A DNA stretch of 64,000 bases from an uncultured Bacteroidales bacterium (GTDB lineage: Bacteria; Bacteroidota; Bacteroidia; Bacteroidales; UBA932): positions 149,420 to 213,419 of the forward strand of contig CALUSM010000001.1 of assembly GCA_944323445.1 (NCBI GenBank), written 5' to 3'. Positions 1 through 8,222 of this stretch are shown here, piece by piece (within the stretch, counting starts at the first letter, position 1; each line of letters opens with the position of its first letter). The notes under the pieces were generated by a model. That model was not told where the DNA came from and did not search any database. It saw nothing but the letters and a program-made list of their open reading frames with translations. The translations under genes were made by a program, and so were the position numbers.

Positions 1-2
1 TC

Positions 3-383
3 ACCACTGTGCCTGAGGTCGGTGAGACATACCACGGCAAGGTAGTGTCGATTCTTGAGTTCGGTGCTTTCGTGGAGATTCTGCCCGGCAAGGAAGGCCT
101 GCTGCACATTTCCGAGCTCGACTACAAGAAGGTCGACAAGGTGGAGGATGTGCTCCAGGTAGGTGACGAGGTGGATGTCAAGCTCCTCGAAATCGACCAG
201 AAGACCGGTAAGATGAGGCTCTCCCGCAGGGCCCTGCTGCCCGCACCCGAAGGATGGGTGGAGCATGAGCGCAAGCCCCGTCTCAACGGAGGCGCCAACG
301 GCGGCGGCCGCGGCGGCCGTGACCGTGGAGGCGACCGCGGCAGAGGTCCCCGTCGCGACGGCGATAAAGGCGGACGCCGATAA
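3..383 (+). CDS. pnp: Polyribonucleotide nucleotidyltransferase (PNPase), 3' end only
   Basis: The reading frame is open to the left edge, so only the C-terminal part of the protein is present. What remains is one S1 RNA-binding domain ([15 protein letters not shown], then [11 protein letters not shown]) followed by a basic Gly/Arg/Asp-rich tail of about 35 residues. The wording of the S1 domain and its position at the end of the chain match bacterial PNPase, a 3'-5' exoribonuclease that degrades RNA by phosphorolysis. The RGG-like tail probably adds RNA affinity. The catalytic RNase PH domains lie outside the window, so another S1 protein cannot be strictly excluded. A terminator follows 28 nt downstream. 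Confidence 0.85.
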   Translation, partial: TTVPEVGETYHGKVVSILEFGAFVEILPGKEGLLHISELDYKKVDKVEDVLQVGDEVDVKLLEIDQKTGKMRLSRRALLPAPEGWVEHERKPRLNGGANGGGRGGRDRGGDRGRGPRRDGDKGGRR

Positions 384-410
384 GTTCGCTCAACTGTAGG
401 CCGTACGAAT

Positions 411-449
411 AACGTGTGTCACCCATTGCGGGAGGCACACGTTTTTTAT
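411..449 (+). terminator. Rho-independent terminator after pnp
   Basis: AACGTGTGTC pairs with GGCACACGTT across a 13-nt loop (one G-T pair) and is followed directly by a T-run. It ends the pnp transcript. Confidence 0.85.
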
Positions 450-455
450 TTAGCG

Positions 456-574
456 GGAGCGACGCATCTTGCCAAAATGCTGATTATCAGCAGCTGTCGT
501 AGTCAAAGAGCTCCCGAGACACCGTTAAAACATCTCTTGGGGAGCGTGTCGCATTGTTAATGTTCTGATAATCA
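456..574. repeat. Structured intergenic element with direct and inverted repeats
   Basis: Two imperfect direct repeats of about 33 nt (457-489 and 542-574) both run from GAGCG through CGCAT to TGATTATCA or TGATAATCA. TGATTATCAG (481-490) is perfectly complementary to CTGATAATCA (565-574). Nested inside, GCTCCC-AGA (about 510-520) pairs with TCT-GGGGAGC (about 533-545). The element sits between the convergent ends of pnp and the radical SAM gene. It could be a mobile repeat or a folded RNA; no reading frame was seen. Confidence 0.45.
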
Positions 575-627
575 ATATATGACGTGCGGAGAGCGCTCCG
601 GCAAGAGGTTGCAGTGGGGGAAAGCCG

Positions 628-1545
628 TCAGATCAGCCGTCCCTGATAGGTCTCACGCTGCTCCAGCCGCTGCTCGAGAAGCCGGATGAGCTCGGTGTTG
701 CGGAGCAGCCCCCAGGGGGTGGAGTTGACGAAGCGGGGCGGGACTTCTCCGGCGAAGCGCTCGATGTACAGGTCCGGTCGGAGGCGCTCAAGCAGGTCGG
801 CAATGAAATCTAAATACTCATCCAGGGAGAATGTCACGAAGTCGGAGGGATGCGAGGCGAACTCCCGCTCCAGGGCGGTGCCGCGGACGATCTGCAGCTG
901 ATGGAACTTGACCGAGTGCAGCGGCATCTTATTTATAATAGGTGCGTAGGCCAGCATGTCCCCGACCGTCTCTCCCGGCAACCCGAAGATGAAGTGTGCG
1001 CCCTGAGTAAGTCCCCGGGCTGCTGTCATCTCCACGGCGCGTACTGCATCCTCGAAGGAATGTCCCCGGTTTATGCGCTGCAGGGTCCGGTCGTAGACGG
1101 ACTCTATGCCGTATTCGATGACCACCACGTGATTCCGGGCCAGGGATGCCAGGTAGTCCAGCTTGTCCTCGTCCACGCAGTCGGGCCGGGTACCTATGAC
1201 GATGCCGGCCACCAAGGGGTGGGAGAGGGCTTCCTCATACACCTCCCGCAGCCTTTCGAGTGGGGCGTATGTGTTGGAGTAGGGCTGGAAGTAGGCCAGG
1301 AATTTCTCCGCCTTGCGGTAGCGGACCCGGTGGAACTTGATGCCCTCGTCGATCTGTTCGTGAATAGGAATGCCCGCTGTACTGTAGCCCGGATGAAAGG
1401 CGGCGTTGTCGCAGTACGTGCAGCCGCCTGTTCCGACCAGTCCGTCCCGGTTCGGGCAGGTGAAGCCGGCGTCCACTACCACTTTCTGCAGCCGCTCGCC
1501 GTATGTTTTCTTGAAATAGCCTATGTAGGAATTGTATCTGCCCAC
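628..1545 (-). CDS. Radical SAM protein, YhcC/TIGR01212 family
   Basis: Protein of 305 residues. A cluster-binding motif of the Elp3-like kind lies near residues 30-45 (CPNRDG, 11 residues, then CTYC), giving the three cysteines of a [4Fe-4S] cluster that cleaves S-adenosylmethionine. FIFGLPGET further on is typical of the radical SAM barrel. Length and wording fit the uncharacterised YhcC (TIGR01212) family; the substrate is unknown. It is the last gene of a leftward run (DUF4105 protein, YhcH protein, this gene) with a 12-nt gap to the previous stop and no promoter visible between them. Confidence 0.85.
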   Translation of the reverse strand: MGRYNSYIGYFKKTYGERLQKVVVDAGFTCPNRDGLVGTGGCTYCDNAAFHPGYSTAGIPIHEQIDEGIKFHRVRYRKAEKFLAYFQPYSNTYAPLERLREVYEEALSHPLVAGIVIGTRPDCVDEDKLDYLASLARNHVVVIEYGIESVYDRTLQRINRGHSFEDAVRAVEMTAARGLTQGAHFIFGLPGETVGDMLAYAPIINKMPLHSVKFHQLQIVRGTALEREFASHPSDFVTFSLDEYLDFIADLLERLRPDLYIERFAGEVPPRFVNSTPWGLLRNTELIRLLEQRLEQRETYQGRLI

Positions 1546-1557
1546 GGCCCAAGCAGT

Positions 1558-2004
1558 CTAGAACCGGACCTTGAATACGGCCTTGCGGACTTCTCCGTCT
1601 CCGATCATGGGTGCGTGGCAGTCCTGCGGGAAGCAGATTACCATGTTGTCGTCCCCGTAGCTGATGTAGGCCTCTGGCTCTTCCTTGAGGAAAGCCACGT
1701 CTTTTTCAGCATTGTACTCTACGTTTACGCCCAGGCACTTGGCCCTGTCCCGGAAACCGATGATCTCGGTCCCCTCCATAACGACATGGATGTCGATGAA
1801 CGAGTCGTGGACCTCGAGGGGTGATTCGGATTCATCCTTGCACTTTGCTGTGGAAACAGTGCACCAGATGTTGTCCTCCTCGATGATGTGCTTGCCTTCG
1901 GAGAGGGTGTGAAGGTCGTTCTTGCGGATAAATTCGAGAACCTTGCCGAAAGAGGCGTGCAGGTTGACGTATTTCTCAAAGCTTTTGATTGAGTCGAGTA
2001 TCAT
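1558..2004 (-). CDS. YhcH/YjgK/YiaL (DUF386) family protein
   Basis: Protein of 148 residues starting at ATG 2004 (MILDSIKSFEKY); the open frame continues upstream but only over the neighbour's coding sequence. The conserved features are HDSFIDIHVVMEGTE in the middle and VICFPQDCHAPMIGDG near the end, which form the cupin-like fold of the YhcH/YjgK/YiaL family (related to EbgC). Members are linked to sugar or sialic acid metabolism and may act on anomeric sugars; the histidines in HVV and CHAP are candidate metal ligands. No sugar genes are adjacent, so the substrate is open. Likely co-transcribed with its neighbours. Confidence 0.85.
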   Translation of the reverse strand: MILDSIKSFEKYVNLHASFGKVLEFIRKNDLHTLSEGKHIIEEDNIWCTVSTAKCKDESESPLEVHDSFIDIHVVMEGTEIIGFRDRAKCLGVNVEYNAEKDVAFLKEEPEAYISYGDDNMVICFPQDCHAPMIGDGEVRKAVFKVRF

Positions 2005-2021
2005 AAAATAGTTGTTAAGTG

Positions 2022-3170
2022 TCAGTACTTGCGGTAGACGGCTCTTCTGCTCAGGGCCATCAGCACTGTCAGCAGAATGATGACGGCGGAAGCCGGGTGG
2101 AATGTCTGGGGCAACAGCCACGAGCAGATCAGTCCGAGGGCGGCCACCGCAGCGAGCAGGTCGATGATGAGGTTCTTGGCCCAGCAGTTGGGCATGAATA
2201 CAGGTATGAGGAACAGGGGGTTCATCCACAGCAGATTCCAGTTGGCCGCTGTCCAGATATGATTGGTGGCGAACCACATGAGGCATATGATGACTCCGCC
2301 CAGTCCGAGTATGGCGTAGAATATTGTGGAGCAGATGCTCATGAATCTCCACTTGTTGCCGCTGCGCAGGTAGAATATCAGGTACAGCAAGAACAGCAGC
2401 GTGAATACAGTGAAGGGGCTGGAGGCCTTGGAAAGAATGCCGTGCCAGCGTTCCGGTGCCGGTGCGGGCGTAGATATGATTTTGGCCGGAGATGCCAGCG
2501 GCGCGCTGTGCAGGCTGTCGTTGGAGTAGGCTGTCAGGACCATGGAAAGGCGGTCTGGGAGAAACGCCGCCTCCTTGACAGTGATTTCCCGGTCTGTTTT
2601 AGCACCGAGAATAAGGTCTATGCCGAACATCATCCACCGGCGGTCGCCTACAAGTCTGGTCAGCTCATCGCGGTAAGTCAGTCCTGTAAGGGTATCCTCG
2701 ACACTGAATCCGGAAAAGTCGTCGAAGATGTCCCGGATGCGCGTGGCGCAGTTGTCCTGCAGGAAGTCGTAGAGATAGTAGCGGTTGTCAGGCAGGGAGT
2801 TGTTTTGAAGAAATCCGTACAGCCGGGCGGCCTGCTCCGGTGTAAGGTTCAGCTGCTGCTCGGTTATGCCTCTGCCGGCGTTGTCGTAGGAGTGGCGGAA
2901 CTGCATGAAATTGCTGGTTGACAGAAAATAGTTGAGATCGCCGTGAAGGAAGTTCAGCATGAAATGAGGCTCCTGAAAACTGAATGTCCCGTAGTTGAAA
3001 ACAATGTCATTGTTGTTGCGCAGGTCTTTGACCCTGAGGGCCGAATGTCCGAAAGCCGAGGATATGTCCCTGCCTTGCGAGCAGGTCAGCAGGGATATCC
3101 TGAGCGAATCCTGCGCCTGAGTTCCGAGGGTCAGGAGGACAAGCAGTGTGAAAAGTATAAGCCGTTTCAT
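2022..3170 (-). CDS. DUF4105 (Lnb N-terminal periplasmic domain) membrane protein
   Basis: Protein of 382 residues. A signal peptide (MKRLILFTLLVLLTLGTQAQ) is followed by a periplasmic domain of about 220 residues with SAFGHSALRV, NYGTFSF and DNCATRIRD. These are the hallmark of DUF4105/Lnb-type domains, which resemble papain-like cysteine hydrolases; the Cys of DNCATR and the His of FGHS are the likely active pair. From about residue 240 there are four or five hydrophobic segments, so the C-terminus is an inner-membrane anchor. The family is common in Bacteroidota; Lnb itself is a lipoprotein acyltransferase in Gram-positive bacteria, so an envelope acyl or peptide transfer role is inferred. 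Confidence 0.75.
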   Translation of the reverse strand: MKRLILFTLLVLLTLGTQAQDSLRISLLTCSQGRDISSAFGHSALRVKDLRNNNDIVFNYGTFSFQEPHFMLNFLHGDLNYFLSTSNFMQFRHSYDNAGRGITEQQLNLTPEQAARLYGFLQNNSLPDNRYYLYDFLQDNCATRIRDIFDDFSGFSVEDTLTGLTYRDELTRLVGDRRWMMFGIDLILGAKTDREITVKEAAFLPDRLSMVLTAYSNDSLHSAPLASPAKIISTPAPAPERWHGILSKASSPFTVFTLLFLLYLIFYLRSGNKWRFMSICSTIFYAILGLGGVIICLMWFATNHIWTAANWNLLWMNPLFLIPVFMPNCWAKNLIIDLLAAVAALGLICSWLLPQTFHPASAVIILLTVLMALSRRAVYRKY

Positions 3171-3180
3171 AATAATTTTT

Positions 3181-3188
3181 CAAAAATA
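3181..3188 (-). promoter_or_regulatory. TAnnTTTG promoter of the DUF4105 operon
   Basis: TATTTTTG on the minus strand, 10 nt before the ATG at 3170. It lies back to back with the rightward promoter at 3202, so the two polymerases would share about 45 bp. Confidence 0.6.
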
Positions 3189-3201
3189 AGAAAAACTCGC
3201 C

Positions 3202-3209
3202 TATATTTG
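3202..3209 (+). promoter_or_regulatory. TAnnTTTG promoter of the NlpC/P60 gene
   Basis: TATATTTG ends 5 nt before ATG 3215. Transcription would start at or next to the start codon, so the mRNA would be leaderless or nearly so. Confidence 0.65.
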
Positions 3210-3214
3210 CAGGA

Positions 3215-4174
3215 ATGAAGAAAGTTTTGTTCATAATTCTGTTTCTGGCTCTGATTCCTGCATTTCATGCGGAAGCTCAGAAAAGCATGGCTCTGGTCTC
3301 GGTGTCCGTTACGGATCTCAAGAAGGTTCCTGACTATCAGTCGGAGACCGTTTCCCAGGCGACCATGGGCACACCGGTAGAGGTCACTGGTCACGAGAGT
3401 TACTGGTATTCGGTGACTACTCCGGAGGGCTACAGAGGCTGGACTACTGAACAGAATATAACATTGATTTCCCAGGAGGAGATGAATGCCTGGAAAGAGG
3501 CTGACCGTCTGTTGGTCTCGGATTATTTCACATTGGTGACCGAATCTCCTGAAACCGGTTCCGGGGTCTTGACCGACTGCGTTATGGGCAACATTCTGGT
3601 CAGCGCCGGATACGCGGATGACGGCTTCACTGCGGTCATACTTCCCGACGGCCGTAAGGGGTACATTCCTTCAGGAGCTGTGGAGCCCCTGCGGAAATGG
3701 ATGGAGGACGCGGCGGACCCCTCAGGGGAAGACATAGTGGCCACCGCCAGGCTTTTCCACGGTTTTCCCTACCTCTGGGGCGGACTTTCCCCCAAGGGCA
3801 TGGACTGCAGTGGCCTCGTCAAATTGAGCTATTTTCTCAACGGTATCATCCTCCTGCGAGATGCCAGTCAGCAGATTAATACCGGTGTTTCATTGGATTA
3901 CAGCGATATCCTGGGTGGCTTGCAGGCCGGAGACCTGGTTTTCTTCGGTCGTTCCGCTACGGACACCAGGGGTCGCAGTGTCAGCCACGTAGGCATTTAT
4001 ATCGGGGACGGAATGATGATTCACTCGTCGCTGAGAGTACGTGTCAACTGCCTGCTGCCCGGCCGTCCCGACTCCTACACCAGCAAGAAGATAGTGGGCG
4101 CTGTCCGTATCCTGGGCTGTCAGGACGAGGACCCGGGCATAGTGACGGTGCTGGAGCATCCGTGGTATTTTTAG
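3215..4174 (+). CDS. Secreted SH3 / NlpC-P60 (C40) cell-wall peptidase
   Basis: Protein of 319 residues with an N-terminal signal peptide (ends near AEAQ). Residues about 25-165 hold two SH3-like segments (first: GHESYWYSVTTPEGYRGWT). Residues about 175-300 form an NlpC/P60 domain with all three catalytic positions: Cys in GMDCSGLVK, His in SHVGIYIGDG and His in MIHSS. Such enzymes cleave the gamma-D-Glu-diaminopimelate bond of peptidoglycan peptides in the periplasm; the SH3 part usually sets substrate choice. It is a single-gene unit diverging from the DUF4105 operon. Confidence 0.9.
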   Translation: MKKVLFIILFLALIPAFHAEAQKSMALVSVSVTDLKKVPDYQSETVSQATMGTPVEVTGHESYWYSVTTPEGYRGWTTEQNITLISQEEMNAWKEADRLLVSDYFTLVTESPETGSGVLTDCVMGNILVSAGYADDGFTAVILPDGRKGYIPSGAVEPLRKWMEDAADPSGEDIVATARLFHGFPYLWGGLSPKGMDCSGLVKLSYFLNGIILLRDASQQINTGVSLDYSDILGGLQAGDLVFFGRSATDTRGRSVSHVGIYIGDGMMIHSSLRVRVNCLLPGRPDSYTSKKIVGAVRILGCQDEDPGIVTVLEHPWYF

Positions 4175-4225
4175 AAAAAGGAAAAGAATTTAAAAAAGTA
4201 CAAATTTTTATAAATCGCGATTATT

Positions 4226-4507
4226 ATGAATTTAAGAGTTATCAAGAAGGACATCAACTATCTGGCTGATGAGTTCGTATCAGATGCTGTCATCAGCATG
4301 AGTTTTCATGACGACAAAGAGAAGGCCGAGCAGATCGTAGACCTTATCAACGAAGTCCTCGACCTCAGAGACGAGACTCTTTCCAAAGTAAGCCATCCCG
4401 AAGGGGACAAGAGGGCTTATTACCGCAATCTTACCGACGAGCTTCTCAGCGCTCTCGATGTAAAGTATGACAGACTCAGTGCAATAGTGGCCAAGAAAGC
4501 CGAATAA
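4226..4507 (+). CDS. Small conserved Bacteroidota protein upstream of guaB
   Basis: Protein of 93 residues, strongly charged and predicted mostly helical, with no signal peptide and no cysteine or histidine cluster that would suggest catalysis. ATG 4226 follows an AT-rich stretch. It lies 16 nt before guaB on the same strand, so the two are probably co-transcribed. I do not recognise a functional family. It appears to be a genuine gene because its codon use matches its neighbours and it fills the space between the peptidase gene and guaB. Confidence 0.7.
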   Translation: MNLRVIKKDINYLADEFVSDAVISMSFHDDKEKAEQIVDLINEVLDLRDETLSKVSHPEGDKRAYYRNLTDELLSALDVKYDRLSAIVAKKAE

Positions 4508-4523
4508 TTTAGAAGCGGCCGCT

Positions 4524-5993
4524 ATGCAGATATACACCAACTCACCTATAGTGGAGGGCCTCACATTCGATGATGTCCTCCTCATACCGGCTCATTCGGA
4601 TGTATTGCCCCGTGAGGTGGACGTAAGTACGAAGCTGACCAGGCAGATATCTCTCCATACACCCATTGTCTCCGCTGCGATGGATACCGTGACCGAGGCC
4701 GATCTGGCGATAGCCATTGCCCGGGAAGGCGGCATCGGAGTGATACACAAGAATATGCCCATCGAAGTACAGATGGAGCAGGTGCGTAAGGTCAAGAGGG
4801 CTGAGAACGGCATGATTTACGATCCGGTGACTATCCGCGAGAACGCTACAGTCGGTGACGCCCTCAATCTCATGCACGAGAACCATATCGGCGGTATTCC
4901 CGTTGTCGACGCCCGCGGCATGCTCTGCGGTATCGTGACCAACCGTGATCTCCGTTTTCAGGACAATCCCAAGACTCCCGTCTCCGAGGTGATGACCAAG
5001 GAAAACCTCATCACCACCACCGACGGCACCAATCTCAGGGAAGCCACGGAACTTCTTCGCAGATATAAGATTGAGAAGCTCCTGGTAGTGGACAGGGAAG
5101 GTCATCTGGCCGGCCTGATCACCTACAAGGACATCATGAAAATCAAAGACAATCCCACTGCCAGCAAGGACTCCAAGGGCCGTCTTCTCGTTGCTGCCGC
5201 CATAGGCATTAACTCCGAGAGCGTGCAGAAGGTCGAGATGCTGATGAGCGTGGAACCCGACGCCCTGGTCTTCGATACCGCGCACGGCCATTCAGAGGGA
5301 GTGCTGCGGGTTCTTAAGACTGTCCGTCAGAAATTCCCCGACCTGCAGATTATCGCCGGCAACATTGCTACCGGAGAAGCAGCTCTTGCCCTCAAGGAGT
5401 GCGGAGTGGACGCTGTCAAGGTCGGCATAGGTCCCGGTTCTATCTGTACGACCCGTATTATCGCCGGTGTAGGCGTGCCTCAGCTCTCTGCCGTCATGAT
5501 GGTGGCCGAGGCGCTCAAGGGCTCCGGTATTCCCATTATCGCTGACGGAGGCATCCGCTATTCGGGTGATATCGTGAAGGCCCTGGCCGCAGGTGCCGAC
5601 ACCATCATGGCCGGCTCGCTGTTCGCCGGAGTGGAGGAGTCTCCGGGAGAGACAATCATACTCAACGGACGTAAATTCAAGTCCTATCGCGGTATGGGCT
5701 CGCTCGAGGCCATGCAGCTCGGCTCTAAGGACCGCTATTTCCAGGATATGGAGGAGGACATCAAGAAACTCGTGCCTGAGGGAATCGTGGCGCAGGTGCC
5801 TTACAAGGGCACTCTCTCCGAAGTGGTCTACCAGCTTGTGGGCGGTCTGCGTTCCGGCATGGGCTACTGCGGAGCCCATAACCTGTCTGAGCTCAAGAAG
5901 GCCCGTTTCGTACGCATCACCGCGGCAGGTATGGCCGAGAGCCATCCCCATGACGTGACAATCACCCGCGAGGCACCCAACTACAGCCGGTAG
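4524..5993 (+). CDS. guaB: Inosine-5'-monophosphate dehydrogenase
   Basis: Protein of 489 residues, the standard length. It oxidises IMP to XMP with NAD+, the committed step of GTP synthesis. The N-terminal barrel half ([12 protein letters not shown]) is followed by two CBS domains (about residues 95-210), then the second barrel half with the active loop GPGSICTTR; the catalytic cysteine is residue 308. The flap motif [10 protein letters not shown] and the C-terminal [11 protein letters not shown] are also present. It heads a run that continues into the SurA/OstA envelope genes, an arrangement often seen in Bacteroidota. Confidence 0.97.
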   Translation: MQIYTNSPIVEGLTFDDVLLIPAHSDVLPREVDVSTKLTRQISLHTPIVSAAMDTVTEADLAIAIAREGGIGVIHKNMPIEVQMEQVRKVKRAENGMIYDPVTIRENATVGDALNLMHENHIGGIPVVDARGMLCGIVTNRDLRFQDNPKTPVSEVMTKENLITTTDGTNLREATELLRRYKIEKLLVVDREGHLAGLITYKDIMKIKDNPTASKDSKGRLLVAAAIGINSESVQKVEMLMSVEPDALVFDTAHGHSEGVLRVLKTVRQKFPDLQIIAGNIATGEAALALKECGVDAVKVGIGPGSICTTRIIAGVGVPQLSAVMMVAEALKGSGIPIIADGGIRYSGDIVKALAAGADTIMAGSLFAGVEESPGETIILNGRKFKSYRGMGSLEAMQLGSKDRYFQDMEEDIKKLVPEGIVAQVPYKGTLSEVVYQLVGGLRSGMGYCGAHNLSELKKARFVRITAAGMAESHPHDVTITREAPNYSR

Positions 5994-6010
5994 TATGTCC
6001 CGGTGAGGCC

Positions 6011-6859
6011 ATGAGAAGGGTTGTTTGGATACTTTTTCTCTGTCTGTCGGTATCATCCTGCCGTCTCTACGACCGTCTCTTCAAGGGAGACGTGGTCGCG
6101 AGGGCCGGTAAGGATGTGCTGTACAGGAGTGATGTAGAGAAGCTCAATATCAAGGGTTTTTCTCCCGAGGACAGTATCCGGATGGTCGAGCGTTATATCC
6201 TTTCGTGGGCCAAGGACCGTCTTCTGCTGGATATGGCCGAGAGCCGTCTGTCCAAGGAGGACAAGGATGTGGAGGACCAGCTGGAGGAATACCGCAGGCA
6301 GCTTCTGGTATACCGCTATGAGCGGCAGTACGTGGAGCAGCGTCTGGACACGTCCATAACGGAGCAGGAGTACAGGGAATTCTATGATGCTAATCCAGCC
6401 AGTTTTGTCACGCATGCCCCCCTTATGACCGGTGTGTACATAAAGATAAGCGACAGCTCTCCGAACATCAATCCGGTGAGGAGCCTCTACCGCTCCAGAA
6501 GCGACGGGGCCCTGGAGCGTCTGGACAGGCTGTGCTACAGCTCTGCGGAGAAATACTACCGTTTCGAGGACTGGATATCCCTGGAGGCTATTTCTGACGG
6601 CACCGGCATGGATGTGTCCGAGATGGCCGGGATATTGGAAGAAAGGTCCTGGCTGGAAAAAAGCCATCTAGGCTATACCTATCTCGTCTCGATAGACGGA
6701 TATATTCCTGCAGGGGATGTCGCACCGTACAGTTATTCCCGTAGCATGATAAGGGATGTTATTCTCAGCAGAAGAAAACAGAGCCTCCTGACAAGTTTGG
6801 AACGAAATCTGCTTAATGATGCCATAGGATCTGAAAAATTGAAAATTTATAAGGAGTAA
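6011..6859 (+). CDS. SurA-N-like lipoprotein without a PPIase domain
   Basis: Protein of 282 residues with a short lipoprotein signal (LCLSVSSC; lipidation Cys at about residue 17). The body has the SurA/PpiC N-terminal chaperone character: a segment on an essential exported residue (VVARAGKDVLYRSDVEKL), a helical RLLLDMAESRLSKED region and a late helical arm, but no recognisable parvulin domain between them. It is one nucleotide before the next gene, a true SurA-like protein. I infer a periplasmic folding helper that works beside SurA on outer membrane proteins. Confidence 0.7.
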   Translation: MRRVVWILFLCLSVSSCRLYDRLFKGDVVARAGKDVLYRSDVEKLNIKGFSPEDSIRMVERYILSWAKDRLLLDMAESRLSKEDKDVEDQLEEYRRQLLVYRYERQYVEQRLDTSITEQEYREFYDANPASFVTHAPLMTGVYIKISDSSPNINPVRSLYRSRSDGALERLDRLCYSSAEKYYRFEDWISLEAISDGTGMDVSEMAGILEERSWLEKSHLGYTYLVSIDGYIPAGDVAPYSYSRSMIRDVILSRRKQSLLTSLERNLLNDAIGSEKLKIYKE

Positions 6860-6860
6860 A

Positions 6861-8222
6861 ATGAACATAAAATCCATATTGGCGGCGCTCGCTCTGACCG
6901 TGATGCCCGTAACCGGTCTCTTCGCCCAGAAGTATGACGGTGTTATTGACAAGACTGTAGCTCTGGTGGGCAACAGCATGATTCTTCTTTCGCAGGTGGA
7001 GTCGGAGGTGCAGATGATGCAGTTTCAGGGCTACGTCTCGGACCGCAACCTGCGTTGTGTCGTCCTCGAGAACATGATGGTCTCCAAGCTCTTCTACACT
7101 CAGGCCCAGCTGGACAGCCTCGCTGTCAATCCGGACATGGTCAATGCCGCGCTTGAAGACAGGGTCAACAACATCCTGTCCCAGCTCGGGGGCGAGGAGG
7201 AGGTCGAGAAGTATTTCGGGAAGCCTCTTCACAAGCTCCGTCAGGAATGGAGGGAGATGTTCATGGAGCAGAACCTGGTGCAGGAGATGCAGCGCACGGT
7301 GGCAGGATCCATAACGGAGGTGACTCCCAAGGAGGTTCAGCAGTACTACCGCAATACGCCGAAGGACAGTCTTCCGGTCATCCCTACACAGTATCAGTAT
7401 AGTCAGATAGTGCTTTATCCTGATGTGGAGAAGGCCAATATGGCCGTTCGCGAGAGACTGCTGGAGTTCCGTCAGAGGATCCTGGACGGGGAGAAGTTCT
7501 CGCTTCTGGCCACTCTGTATTCCGAGGATCCGGGAAGCGCGATGCGCGGCGGAGAGCTGGGCATGTCCTCCCGCTCCATATTCTGGCCTGCATTCAGTGA
7601 TGCTGCCATGGCCTTGAAGGAGGGTCAGGTATCCCCTATCGTGGAGACTCCGGACGGATTCCATCTCATACAGCTGATAGCCAAGAACGGGGACATGTTC
7701 AATGCCCGTCACATACTGCTCCGTCCCAGGTACACGGCTGAGGACAGGGACTCGGCGTTTACCCGTCTTGATTCGATGCGGAATGTTGTCCTGGAGGACA
7801 GCCTGACATTCCAGCAGGCCGCATGGAGATTCTCGCAGGACTTCAAGAGCCGGACCAACGGAGGACTGGTCGCCGATCCCAATACGGGTGCTCCGTTCTT
7901 CGAGGTGGACCAGCTCAAGCCCGCTGACTACAAGGTGCTGCAGGGGATGAAGGAAGGGGAGATCTCCGAGCCTTTCGAGTCCGTCGATGACGAGGGGCGC
8001 AGCGGCAATACTGTATACAAGATAGTCCGTCTTGAGAAGATCCGTCCGTCCCATACGGCTACTGTCGAGGATGATTTCAATGTCCTGCTGGACATAACGT
8101 CCAACCGCAAGTCCATGGACGCAATTGAGAATTTCATCAGGGATAAGCAGGCCACGACATACATCGTCATAGACCCTATGTTCCAGAAGTGTGATTTTGA
8201 GCGTGACGGTTGGGTGAAATGA
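6861..8222 (+). CDS. surA: SurA-like periplasmic peptidyl-prolyl isomerase/chaperone
   Basis: Protein of 453 residues with a signal peptide ending near LFAQ. An N-terminal SurA domain (KYDGVIDKTVALVGN, then helices to about residue 150) is followed by two parvulin (PpiC) domains: the first around residues 175-275 (YSEDPGSAMRGGELGM, ETPDGFHLIQL), the second around 275-390 (ARHILLRPR). SurA escorts unfolded outer membrane proteins through the periplasm. Its stop overlaps the next start (ATGA at 8219-8222), so translation is coupled to the OstA-like protein. Confidence 0.9.
   Translation: MNIKSILAALALTVMPVTGLFAQKYDGVIDKTVALVGNSMILLSQVESEVQMMQFQGYVSDRNLRCVVLENMMVSKLFYTQAQLDSLAVNPDMVNAALEDRVNNILSQLGGEEEVEKYFGKPLHKLRQEWREMFMEQNLVQEMQRTVAGSITEVTPKEVQQYYRNTPKDSLPVIPTQYQYSQIVLYPDVEKANMAVRERLLEFRQRILDGEKFSLLATLYSEDPGSAMRGGELGMSSRSIFWPAFSDAAMALKEGQVSPIVETPDGFHLIQLIAKNGDMFNARHILLRPRYTAEDRDSAFTRLDSMRNVVLEDSLTFQQAAWRFSQDFKSRTNGGLVADPNTGAPFFEVDQLKPADYKVLQGMKEGEISEPFESVDDEGRSGNTVYKIVRLEKIRPSHTATVEDDFNVLLDITSNRKSMDAIENFIRDKQATTYIVIDPMFQKCDFERDGWVK

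Noticed and set aside
850..1824. Long plus-strand frame of 324 codons over the radical SAM and YhcH genes
   Set aside because: It is a shadow: the minus-strand products are clear family members, while the plus-strand product has no recognisable motif.
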